Positions 23,283 to 31,397 of a stretch of DNA of 64,000 nt are shown one piece after another; within the stretch, counting starts at the first letter, position 1; each line of letters begins with the position of its first letter. The DNA is from Tyzzerella sp963558545 (GTDB lineage Bacteria; Bacillota; Clostridia; Lachnospirales; CAG-274). Location of the stretch: contig NZ_CAUWHO010000005.1 in assembly GCF_963558545.1 (NCBI RefSeq), forward strand, positions 67,603-131,602. Reading direction: 5' to 3'. The position numbers and the translations under genes were made by a program. Under the pieces are notes generated by a model. It made no database searches. It worked only from the letters and a program-made list of their open reading frames with translations, and had not been told where the DNA came from.

Positions 23283-24734
23283 TTATATATTTAATACTGT
23301 TACTTTAGGTCTAGACATAGCCTCTATGGAATATCTAACCCCCTGAACACCTATACCAGATGATTTAACACCTAAAAATGGGAAACTATCTGGTCCTCTT
23401 TCTGTTTTATTGTTTATTTGAACAGTACCTACTTCTAATTTATCTGCTATTTTAAGTGCTTTATCTATATCTTTTGTAAACACAGAGCTTTGTAAACCGT
23501 ATTCAGACTTGTTAGCTATTTCTATCGCTTCTTCATAAGATTTTACTTTTATAATAGGTAAAACTGGCCCAAAAGGTTCTTCCCAAGCCACGTTCATATC
23601 TAATGTAACATCTTTTATAAGCGTTGGGTATATAAGGTTACCCTCTCTTTTATCTCCAAATAAAACAGTTGCACCTTTTTCTTTTGCATCATTTATAAGC
23701 CCCATAACAAAATCTGCCGATTTTTCATTTATTAAAGGTACTACATCAAAATTATCATTGATAGGATTACCTACTGTTACATTTTTAATTTTATCTAAAA
23801 GTTTATCTACTAATGTGTCATGCACCTCTTCCATAACAAGAACTCTTTTTATAGCAGTACATCTTTGTCCAGAATAAGAAAAAGCCCCACCTATAATTTG
23901 ATTTGCTGTATGCTCTAAGTCTGCATCTTCTAATACAATACCTGCATCTTTACCACCAAGCTCTAATATAACTGGTATCATACCACATTTGCTAGTTATT
24001 CTTTCACCTATATCCGTGCTACCTGTAAAGTTTATAAAATCTATATCTTTATGAGCTACTATATAATCTCCTATTTCGCTACCTTTTCCTGTTACTGTTT
24101 GTATAACACCAGCAGGAACGCCTGCTTCTTCAAAAACTCTAACTAAATGTAACCCACATATACTACCTTGTGTAGAAGGTTTTAAAACAACAGAATTTCC
24201 AATAGCAATAGCTGGAGCTATTTTAGATGCTGCAAGATTTATAGGGTAGTTAAAAGGTGATATAGCTAATACAACGCCTAAAGGTTCTCTTTTTATTATG
24301 CCAGTTTTTTTAGGGCTACCACCATAAAATCCATCACCTACTAAACATTCGCTAGACATAGTTCTAACTGTGTCTGCTGTATATCTTATAAAATCTGCTG
24401 TTCTTAATATTTCCGATTTACAGCTTTTTCTATCCTTTCCTATTTCGTGTATCATACTTTCTACAAATACATTTACATTTTTTTCTAAATTTTCTGCTAC
24501 TTTATATAAAAGGTTAGCTCTTTCATCTATTGATGTTTCTCTCCATTTTTTTTGAGCAACTTTAGCATTTTGTAAAACAAAGTCTACTTCTTGTTGGTTC
24601 ATAGCTGGTACAAAACCTACCGTAGAATTGTCTAAAACAGATTTTATTTCTATATAATCATCTGTTTTACTAGCTAACCAATTACCATTTACAAGATTTT
24701 TATATTTATTGTTTTCTTTTATTAATTGAAACAT
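23283..24734 (-). CDS. gapN: NADP-dependent non-phosphorylating glyceraldehyde-3-phosphate dehydrogenase
   Basis: The 483-residue protein is an aldehyde dehydrogenase: F-N-Y-P-I-N near residue 160, F-T-G-S-T near 235, catalytic E-L-G-G-K near 255 and the nucleophile in S-G-Q-R-C-T near 291. The Y-S-G-Q-R-C-T-A-I-K-R and F-P-F-L-G-V-K-S-S-G-I-G-V-Q-G-V segments are those of GapN, which oxidises glyceraldehyde 3-phosphate straight to 3-phosphoglycerate and yields NADPH. It is a monocistronic gene upstream of the riboswitch transcript. Confidence 0.9.
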   Translation of the reverse strand: MFQLIKENNKYKNLVNGNWLASKTDDYIEIKSVLDNSTVGFVPAMNQQEVDFVLQNAKVAQKKWRETSIDERANLLYKVAENLEKNVNVFVESMIHEIGKDRKSCKSEILRTADFIRYTADTVRTMSSECLVGDGFYGGSPKKTGIIKREPLGVVLAISPFNYPINLAASKIAPAIAIGNSVVLKPSTQGSICGLHLVRVFEEAGVPAGVIQTVTGKGSEIGDYIVAHKDIDFINFTGSTDIGERITSKCGMIPVILELGGKDAGIVLEDADLEHTANQIIGGAFSYSGQRCTAIKRVLVMEEVHDTLVDKLLDKIKNVTVGNPINDNFDVVPLINEKSADFVMGLINDAKEKGATVLFGDKREGNLIYPTLIKDVTLDMNVAWEEPFGPVLPIIKVKSYEEAIEIANKSEYGLQSSVFTKDIDKALKIADKLEVGTVQINNKTERGPDSFPFLGVKSSGIGVQGVRYSIEAMSRPKVTVLNI

Positions 24735-24796
24735 ATTAGTACCTCCTTAGTAATCCCTATTTTTTTACTTCATTTTAACAAAGTTTTTTAAATATT

Positions 24797-25618
24797 TCAA
24801 TAGATTTGTATCATAAATTTTGTTATATGCCCATCTACCGTTTTAGATGCTGCATCATCTATTATATATTCCTCATAACAATAATCTCCCATACTGTAAT
24901 TATTATCTTTTAAGTATTTTTTTGCTTTTTCATATGCCCCGTTAAAGTTTAACCAACTTCCTTTATGATAAAACACTAAATATTTACCTTTTTTCTTTAA
25001 AAAATATTCTATGTTTTTAGGCTTATTTTGAGTTTTAGTATAAAAATAAGAATAGTTTAAATAATCTTTATTTATTATATCATCACTTTTTATTATAGAC
25101 CCAAAGCCTAACCCATTATAAGTATTATTTTTATAGCTTTTTGCTATATGCTCACACATTGTTTTGGAAACAACCATAGTAGGCTTATTTCTTATATTGT
25201 TAGATAGTATAAAGTATTCGTCTTGCATATATTCTACATTTATTTTATCAAGTGCTATATTTTCACATAAATATAAAATATTTAGCCTGTTTTTTATAAT
25301 ATTATTTATACGGTTAAGCTCTTTTATTTGTTTTTCAATAGTAGTTTTTTGCTCCAATAAAATTGTATTAAGCTCTTCCACACTTCTATTTTGCAAATAT
25401 TTTTTTATAGTTTTAAGAGGCATACCAAGTTGTTTTAATATTAAAATAACCTCAAAAAGTCCTCCTTGATGTATTGTATAATACCTATATCCATTTTCTT
25501 TTACAAAAGCTGGCTTAAAAAGATTTATTTCATCATAATATATTAGCGTTTTTTTATTAACATTATACATCTTAGCAAATTGGCTTGTTGTAAGATATTT
25601 TTCAAAAATTTCTTCCAT
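24797..25618 (-). CDS. MerR family regulator with effector-binding domain
   Basis: The 273-residue protein begins with a MerR DNA-binding domain (F-A-K-M-Y-N-V-N-K-K-T-L-I-Y-Y-D-E), a dimerisation coiled coil (about 80-115), and a GyrI/BmrR-like effector domain. It is divergent from a MATE pump, with a typical MerR operator between them, so it probably activates the pump when a toxic ligand is bound, as BmrR does. Confidence 0.88.
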   Translation of the reverse strand: MEEIFEKYLTTSQFAKMYNVNKKTLIYYDEINLFKPAFVKENGYRYYTIHQGGLFEVILILKQLGMPLKTIKKYLQNRSVEELNTILLEQKTTIEKQIKELNRINNIIKNRLNILYLCENIALDKINVEYMQDEYFILSNNIRNKPTMVVSKTMCEHIAKSYKNNTYNGLGFGSIIKSDDIINKDYLNYSYFYTKTQNKPKNIEYFLKKKGKYLVFYHKGSWLNFNGAYEKAKKYLKDNNYSMGDYCYEEYIIDDAASKTVDGHITKFMIQIY

Positions 25619-25632
25619 AAATAAATTTCCCC

Positions 25633-25663
25633 TTGACTATCCAGTTACTGTATAGATTATCAT
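25633..25663 (+). promoter_or_regulatory. MerR-type promoter/operator of the MATE gene
   Basis: TTGACT (25633-25638) and TATCAT (25658-25663) are 19 bp apart, the overlong spacer that MerR activators correct by twisting DNA. The near-perfect dyad CTATCCAGTTACTGTATAG (25637-25655) lies in the spacer. Confidence 0.8.
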
Positions 25664-25705
25664 ATTTTTTAGGTTTAATCAATTATTTTTAAAAAGGAGA
25701 TTTTT

Positions 25706-27019
25706 ATGGAAAACAAATTTAAAGTATCTCAAGTTTTTAAATTAGTTCTCCCTACAACATTTATGATGTCATTTATGTCATTATATACTATTGTAGATGG
25801 TGCTTTTGTATCTAGGTTTGTAGGAACAGATGCTTTATCTGCTGTTAATATAGCATATCCTTATGTAAACTTTTTATTAGGTGTATCTATTATGCTTGGC
25901 ACAGGTGGGTGTGCCTTAGTTATGAAAAAAATAGGAGAAAAAAGAAACAATGAGGCAAAAAAGGATTTTTCTTTAATAGTGTATTTTACATTTATCCTTA
26001 GTATACTAATAATGTTTTTAAGCTTAGTTTTTATAGAGCAAATATTAAAAATACTGCAAGCAGAAGGCTCTTTATATAAAGCCACAAAAGAATACTTATT
26101 TTATATGATAGTTTTTGCTACCCCTACTATGCTAAAATACATCGTGGAGCAATTTTTAGTTGCCATTAATAAATCCAAAACAGCGTTAATACTATCTGTA
26201 TCAGGTGGTATTTTAAATATTATATTAGACTATGTTTTTATAGTTTTATTTAAATTTGGAGTAAAAGGTGCTGCCATTGCAACTGGTATAGGCTATGCCG
26301 TACCTGCTATTATAGGCCTGTGGTTTTTTATAAAAAAATCTAATTTATTGCACTTTAAAATGCCTAGCAAAAATATATCTGTTATATTAAGCTCTTGCTC
26401 TAATGGTTCATCTGAAATGGTGTCCCAATTATCAAGTGGTATAATAACCTTTTTATTTAATTTTGTTATGTTAAAATATATTGGAGAAGATGGTGTTGCT
26501 GCCATAACTATTATATTATATATACAATATTTAGTAACATCTATATTTTTAGGATATTCCATTGGTGTATCTCCAAAAATAAGTTACTTTTACGGTAGTA
26601 AAGATATACCTATGCTAAAAAGCCTTATATCTATTAGCATAAAGCTTGTACTAGCAATATCTATATTTTCCTATATAATTATTACAATATCATCTCCTCT
26701 TTTGATTAGATTTTTTACAGAACCAAACACCAATGTTTATAGCCTTACCCTTGAGGGCTTAAAGATTTATTCTCTTAGTTTTTTAATAGTTGGTATGCTA
26801 ATATTTGTATCTGGTATGTTTACTTCCTTTTCAAATGGCAAAGTGTCTGCTATTATATCATTTTTAAGGGCATTAGTATTTGAAAGCACTGGCATTATAT
26901 TATTCCCTATGCTAATAGGTATATCTGGTGTATGGTGGTCAGTACCTATTGCCAGCTTATTATGTGGTTTTGTATGCTTTTATTTTTATAAAAAATATAA
27001 ACCTATATACAACTATTAA
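25706..27019 (+). CDS. MATE family efflux transporter
   Basis: The 437-residue protein has about twelve membrane spans and MATE features: V-L-P-T-T-F-M-M-S-F near the start, I-V-D-G-A-F-V-S-R, A-A-I-A-T-G-I-G-Y around residue 188, and Q-Y-L-V-T-S-I-F-L-G in the second half. It exports drugs or metabolites against Na+ or H+. It is controlled by the divergent MerR gene. Confidence 0.9.
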   Translation: MENKFKVSQVFKLVLPTTFMMSFMSLYTIVDGAFVSRFVGTDALSAVNIAYPYVNFLLGVSIMLGTGGCALVMKKIGEKRNNEAKKDFSLIVYFTFILSILIMFLSLVFIEQILKILQAEGSLYKATKEYLFYMIVFATPTMLKYIVEQFLVAINKSKTALILSVSGGILNIILDYVFIVLFKFGVKGAAIATGIGYAVPAIIGLWFFIKKSNLLHFKMPSKNISVILSSCSNGSSEMVSQLSSGIITFLFNFVMLKYIGEDGVAAITIILYIQYLVTSIFLGYSIGVSPKISYFYGSKDIPMLKSLISISIKLVLAISIFSYIIITISSPLLIRFFTEPNTNVYSLTLEGLKIYSLSFLIVGMLIFVSGMFTSFSNGKVSAIISFLRALVFESTGIILFPMLIGISGVWWSVPIASLLCGFVCFYFYKKYKPIYNY

Positions 27020-27048
27020 AAAAATGTTGGTATTTATAATAAAAATAC

Positions 27049-27077
27049 TTGACGATATAATCGTTTTTTAATATAAT
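27049..27077 (+). promoter_or_regulatory. rpmH promoter
   Basis: TTGACG (27049-27054) and TATAAT (27072-27077) are spaced by 17 bp, 48 bases before the rpmH start codon. Confidence 0.8.
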
Positions 27078-27124
27078 AAAGCTAGTGCTTGTGCATATAT
27101 AGATAACAAAGGAGGTGCTTTTAA

Positions 27125-27259
27125 ATGAAAATGACATACCAGCCAAAAAAGAGACAAAGAAGCAAGGTACACGGTTTCAGAAAAAGAATGAGTACTGCTA
27201 ATGGCAGAAAAGTTTTAATGAGAAGACGTAGAAAAGGTAGAAAGGTTCTATCTGCTTAA
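27125..27259 (+). CDS. rpmH: 50S ribosomal protein L34
   Basis: The 44-residue, extremely basic protein reads T-Y-Q-P-K-K-R-Q-R-S-K-V-H-G-F-R-K-R-M and ends G-R-K-V-L-S-A, the invariant L34 pattern. ATG follows AAAGGAGGTGCTTTTAA. It opens the classical rpmH-rnpA-yidD-yidC cluster found near the replication origin of Firmicutes. Confidence 0.97.
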   Translation: MKMTYQPKKRQRSKVHGFRKRMSTANGRKVLMRRRRKGRKVLSA

Positions 27260-27326
27260 TACAGAGCCTACATTTACCCAATTTAACATATTATACCAAT
27301 ATATTAATATTTCTTATTGGTTAAAT

Positions 27327-27356
27327 AGCCCGCTATTTAGCGGGCTTTATATTTTT
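27327..27356 (+). terminator. Terminator between rpmH and rnpA
   Basis: A GC-rich stem AGCCCGCTA/TAGCGGGCT (27327-27335 with 27338-27346) is followed by TTATATTTTT. It would make more rpmH than rnpA mRNA by partial termination. Confidence 0.8.
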
Positions 27357-27389
27357 ACTTTTTAAAATATATAAATAGGAGATGAAAAC

Positions 27390-27740
27390 GTGCTTTTTAC
27401 AAAATCTCTTAAAAAAAATTATCAGTTTAGATATGTGTATAACAAAGGAAAATCTATCGCTAACAAATATTTAGTTATGTACGTTGTAAAAAACAACTCT
27501 TTAGAAAACTATCTTGGTATATCTGTTAGCAAAAAAGTTGGAAATAGCGTAGTAAGAAGCAGAGTAACTAGGCTTATAAGAGAGAACTATCGTCTTAGCG
27601 AAACTAAGCTAAAAAATGGATATAGCATTGTTGTTATAGCAAGAAACACCTCAAATGGTGCTTCCTATCAAGAAATAAATAAAGCTATTTACCACCTTTT
27701 TTCAAAACATAACTTATTTAATAACTCTAAGCCTAGTTAG
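27390..27740 (+). CDS. rnpA: Ribonuclease P protein component
   Basis: The 116-residue basic protein has F-R-Y-V-Y-N-K-G-K-S and the RNR-like block K-K-V-G-N-S-V-V-R-S-R-V-T-R-L-I-R-E that binds the P RNA. Translation starts at GTG 27390 after AGGAGATGAAAAC. It helps process tRNA 5' ends. Confidence 0.95.
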   Translation: MLFTKSLKKNYQFRYVYNKGKSIANKYLVMYVVKNNSLENYLGISVSKKVGNSVVRSRVTRLIRENYRLSETKLKNGYSIVVIARNTSNGASYQEINKAIYHLFSKHNLFNNSKPS

Positions 27741-27760
27741 CTTACTATTGGGGGTTACTT

Positions 27761-27973
27761 ATGCTAAAAAAAATATGTATGTATATTATAAAATTTTATC
27801 AAAGGTTTATTTCTCCTATGAAAAAACCTTGTTGTATATATTACCCTTCTTGTTCTAGATACGCATACAAAGCGTATGAAAAATATGGTTTTTTTAAAGG
27901 TACATATCTTACAATTTGGCGTATATTAAGATGCAACCCTTTTAGCAAAGGTGGCTACGACCCTGTCCCATAA
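27761..27973 (+). CDS. yidD: Membrane protein insertion efficiency factor YidD
   Basis: The 70-residue protein has the family core Y-Q-R-F-I-S-P, C-C-I-Y-Y-P-S-C-S-R-Y-A and a C-terminal R-C-N-P-F-S-K-G-G-Y-D-P-V-P. It is membrane associated and assists YidC. It lies 20 bases after rnpA and before yidC. Confidence 0.95.
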   Translation: MLKKICMYIIKFYQRFISPMKKPCCIYYPSCSRYAYKAYEKYGFFKGTYLTIWRILRCNPFSKGGYDPVP

Positions 27974-27992
27974 AAATTATTAGGAGGATTTA

Positions 27993-28997
27993 ATGTTGTT
28001 TAACTCTATTTTTATTTTAACTAATTTTATAGAAAAAGAACCTGGATTTATTGTTGGACCTATCTCAAAAATATTAGGTATTATAATAAACTTTGTATTT
28101 AAGTTTGTTTATATGCTAACTACTAATCATTCTCTTGGTATAACTATTATATTATTTACTATTATAGTTAGATTTTTGTTAATCCCTTTAAACTATAAAC
28201 AACAAAAATCTATGTATATAATGCAAAAAATTCAACCCGAGATGAAAAAAATACAAGAAAAATATAAAGGTAATAAAGACCCAGAGGTTGCCAAAAAAAT
28301 GCAACTAGAAATGACTAAGCTCTATTCTAAACACAATTACAACCCAATTGGTGGATGTTTACCTATATTTATTCAGTTACCTATATTTATTGCTTTATAC
28401 TTTATAATGAAAAATTCTTACCTATTTGTTTCTAATATAGGTAATTTATATACAGAAATTGCTAACAAAATATTAGCTACACCAAACTATGTAGATGTTT
28501 TAGTACCAATAGTTACACCTCTTGTACCTAGAGGTATTACAATAGACATTAGCCAAACACAAGATTTACTTAAAGCTATAAATAAATTTAGCCCTTCTGA
28601 CTGGAACGCTATACAAGCTGGGTTACCTTCTCTAGACATATCTAATCTATTAGAGCAAAAAGCTAGCATAGAATCTTTCTTAGGTATAAACTTAGCAGAA
28701 ACTGTTGGTGTAGGATTTCCTAAAGTTTTACTAGCTATTTTATCTGGTGCTACTACGTTTCTTTCTAGCTGGGTAATATCTAGAAAAAATAAATCTGATG
28801 ACCCTAACTTAAAAATGCAACAAAAAATTATGAATATTGTTATGCCTGTTATGATGACATTCTTTACTATATCTATACCTTGTGGGGTGGCTATATATTG
28901 GATTGTTGGTAACTTAGTTCAAATAATTCAACAAATATTCTTAAGCAAATACTGCGAGAAAAAATTTGCTGAACAAGATTTAGCTACTAGTAAATAA
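27993..28997 (+). CDS. yidC: Membrane protein insertase YidC/OxaA
   Basis: The 334-residue protein is of the short Gram-positive type. Spans include S-L-G-I-T-I-I-L-F-T-I-I-V-R near residue 47, with the conserved hydrophilic-groove Arg, followed by a basic cytoplasmic loop (Q-P-E-M-K-K-I-Q-E-K-Y) and Y-N-P-I-G-G-C-L-P. A rather long extracytoplasmic loop (about 155-230) is present. It inserts membrane proteins with or without Sec. Confidence 0.95.
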   Translation: MLFNSIFILTNFIEKEPGFIVGPISKILGIIINFVFKFVYMLTTNHSLGITIILFTIIVRFLLIPLNYKQQKSMYIMQKIQPEMKKIQEKYKGNKDPEVAKKMQLEMTKLYSKHNYNPIGGCLPIFIQLPIFIALYFIMKNSYLFVSNIGNLYTEIANKILATPNYVDVLVPIVTPLVPRGITIDISQTQDLLKAINKFSPSDWNAIQAGLPSLDISNLLEQKASIESFLGINLAETVGVGFPKVLLAILSGATTFLSSWVISRKNKSDDPNLKMQQKIMNIVMPVMMTFFTISIPCGVAIYWIVGNLVQIIQQIFLSKYCEKKFAEQDLATSK

Positions 28998-29028
28998 CTA
29001 GTATCTTAATTTTACAAGGAGGAGTTTT

Positions 29029-29796
29029 ATGGAAATACAAAAAATTGCTAAAACTGTTAATTTAGCTATTGATGAGGCTCTAAAAGAACTTAATACTACT
29101 ATTGATAAAATAGAATACACTGTATTACAAGAGCCATCTAAAGGATTTTTAGGCATTGGTAGCAAGCCTGCTAAAGTTTTAGTAAAATTAAAAGAAAAAA
29201 ATAAACCTGTTGATACTAGCACTAACCATATACAACCAAAAAAAGACCCATCTGTTATATCTAATATTAATACTAATCAAACAGAAAAGAGAATACCTAG
29301 AATGGTTAGTGAAGATACATTTAAGGGAAGTAACAAAGAAATAAATAAAAACGCACCTAACATAGCTACTGACTTTTTAAATAAAATCTTTACTAATATG
29401 AATATATCCGTAGAAATAGATGCAAAACTAACAGAAAAAAATACATTATTAATAAATTTAAAAGGTGATGACATAGGTGTTATAATTGGTAAAAGAGGAC
29501 AAACTTTAGACTCTTTACAATACCTTACTAACCTTGTTGTAAATAAAGGTGAATATTCTTATATGTCTGTTAGCATAGATACTGCAGATTACCGTGAAAG
29601 AAGAAAACAAACTTTAGAGCAACTGGCTATAAACTTAGCTAAAAAGGCTAAAAAAACAAGACGTAATGTTAACCTTGAGCCTATGAACCCATATGAAAGA
29701 AGAATTATACACGGAGCTTTACAAAGCGACCCTATGGTAAAAACTTATAGCGAAGGTGATGAACCTTTTAGATATGTTGTTATATCACCTAAATAG
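29029..29796 (+). CDS. khpB: RNA-binding protein KhpB/Jag
   Basis: The 255-residue protein has a Jag-N domain (K-G-F-L-G-I-G-S-K-P-A near residue 44), a variable linker, a KH domain with G-V-I-I-G-K-R-G-Q-T-L-D-S-L-Q and an R3H domain with R-R-I-I-H-G-A-L. It binds RNA together with KhpA and influences cell division and sporulation. It follows yidC by 31 bases. Confidence 0.93.
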   Translation: MEIQKIAKTVNLAIDEALKELNTTIDKIEYTVLQEPSKGFLGIGSKPAKVLVKLKEKNKPVDTSTNHIQPKKDPSVISNINTNQTEKRIPRMVSEDTFKGSNKEINKNAPNIATDFLNKIFTNMNISVEIDAKLTEKNTLLINLKGDDIGVIIGKRGQTLDSLQYLTNLVVNKGEYSYMSVSIDTADYRERRKQTLEQLAINLAKKAKKTRRNVNLEPMNPYERRIIHGALQSDPMVKTYSEGDEPFRYVVISPK

Positions 29797-29824
29797 ATTA
29801 TCAATTTTTGTAATAATTAGATTT

Positions 29825-29857
29825 ATACCTTTGCTTGTAGCAAAGGTATTTGCTTTA
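29825..29857 (+). terminator. Terminator after khpB
   Basis: Stem ATACCTTTGCT/AGCAAAGGTAT (29825-29835 with 29839-29849) is followed by TTGCTTTATT. The A/T-rich gap up to mnmE also starts TCAATTTTT (29802) and carries AAAAAATTGAT near 29910, which may be chance. Confidence 0.7.
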
Positions 29858-29982
29858 TTCCAATTAGAGTATAAGTTAGTATTTTATTTATAAAAATTAT
29901 ATGAATAATAAAAAATTGATTTAATATAAAATAACTTATTTGATATTATTAAATTTAATTTTTAATAGATAGGAATGATAAA

Positions 29983-31380
29983 ATGAAAATTAAAGAGTTT
30001 GACACAATAGCTGCTATTGCCACATCTTTTGGTGAAGGTGGTATAGGTATTATACGCATTAGTGGAGATAATGCCTTTAATATAGCAGATAAAATATTTG
30101 TTCCATTTGATAAAAATAAACAAAATGTAAAAATAAATGATTATAAAAGCCATACCTTAACATATGGCACTATAAAAGATAATAAAGAAATAATAGACGA
30201 AGTTTTGCTTAGCGTTATGAAAGCTCCTAAAACATACACTTGTGAAGATGTTATAGAAATAAACTGCCACGGTGGTAAATCTTCTGTAAAGCGTGTTTTA
30301 AATACTGTATTAAAAAATGGTGCTAGAATAGCAGAAAATGGCGAATTTACTAAACGTGCATTTTTAAACGGAAGAATAGATTTAAGCAAGGCAGAAGCCG
30401 TTATAGATATAATAAATGCTAAAACAGACATAGGGCACAAATCTGCTATAAATAGGCTAGAAGGAAAGCTAAAGCAAAAAATAGACGAATATAGAAATGA
30501 TATTATTACTATGACTGCACATATAGAAGCCTCCATAGACTATCCAGAGCACGATGATGAAACTATGACTTATAATATGATAGAAGAAAATACAAAAAAT
30601 CTTATAAAAAAAGTAGAACATCTTTTAAAAACTGCTGATACAGGGCGTATTGTAAAAGAAGGTATAAAAACAGTTATTTTAGGTAAACCAAATGTTGGTA
30701 AAAGCTCTATACTAAATATATTACTAAACGAAGATAGAGCAATAGTAAGTGATATAGCAGGCACAACACGAGATGTTTTAAAAGAACACCTTAACATAAA
30801 CGGTGTTGCCCTTAACATTGTAGATACTGCTGGTATTAGAAAAACAGATGATGAGATAGAAAAAATAGGTGTGGAAAAATCTAAAGAATATGCACAAGAT
30901 GCCGACTTGATACTTCTTGTTTTAGACAATTCTAAGCCTTTAGATAAAGAAGATATAGAAATATTAAATTTTATAAAAAATAAAAAAACTTTAGTCCTTA
31001 TTAATAAAACAGACCTTAGCTCTAGCTTAAACGTAAATAATTTAAAAAGTTATATAAAAGAAGAAAATATACTAATGCTTTCTGCAAAACAAGACTTAGG
31101 CTTTGATATGTTAAAAGATAAAATAGAAACCCTATTTTTTGAAGGAGAAATAAACATAAATGAGGATATTTTAATATCTAATGAAAGAAACAAAAACTCT
31201 CTTTACAACTGTATAGAAAGCCTTAAAAATGTTTTAAACACAATAGAAACAAGAATGCCAGAAGATTTTATATCTATGGATTTAATAGAAGCATACAGAT
31301 ATTTAGGAGAAATAACAGGAGAAAGCCTAGATGAAGATGTTATAGACAAAATATTTTCAGAGTTTTGTCTAGGTAAATAA
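29983..31380 (+). CDS. mnmE: tRNA modification GTPase MnmE
   Basis: The 465-residue protein has the tetrahydrofolate-binding N-terminal domain (I-A-T-S-F-G-E-G-G-I-G-I-I-R-I-S-G), helical parts, and a G domain with G-K-P-N-V-G-K-S, D-T-A-G-I-R and N-K-T-D. It ends with the invariant C-L-G-K. With MnmG it puts the cmnm5 group on wobble uridines of tRNAs such as tRNA-Gln. Confidence 0.97.
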   Translation: MKIKEFDTIAAIATSFGEGGIGIIRISGDNAFNIADKIFVPFDKNKQNVKINDYKSHTLTYGTIKDNKEIIDEVLLSVMKAPKTYTCEDVIEINCHGGKSSVKRVLNTVLKNGARIAENGEFTKRAFLNGRIDLSKAEAVIDIINAKTDIGHKSAINRLEGKLKQKIDEYRNDIITMTAHIEASIDYPEHDDETMTYNMIEENTKNLIKKVEHLLKTADTGRIVKEGIKTVILGKPNVGKSSILNILLNEDRAIVSDIAGTTRDVLKEHLNINGVALNIVDTAGIRKTDDEIEKIGVEKSKEYAQDADLILLVLDNSKPLDKEDIEILNFIKNKKTLVLINKTDLSSSLNVNNLKSYIKEENILMLSAKQDLGFDMLKDKIETLFFEGEININEDILISNERNKNSLYNCIESLKNVLNTIETRMPEDFISMDLIEAYRYLGEITGESLDEDVIDKIFSEFCLGK

Positions 31381-31397
31381 CTAGAAAGGTGATAATA

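Noticed and set aside
29797..29920. Another copy of the 120-bp interspersed repeat
   Set aside because: It starts TCAATTTTT and has AAAAATTGA at the far end, but the internal blocks (ATTCCTATATAT, ACAAACACACC, AAAAATATAAG) are missing. The hairpin there is simply the khpB terminator.
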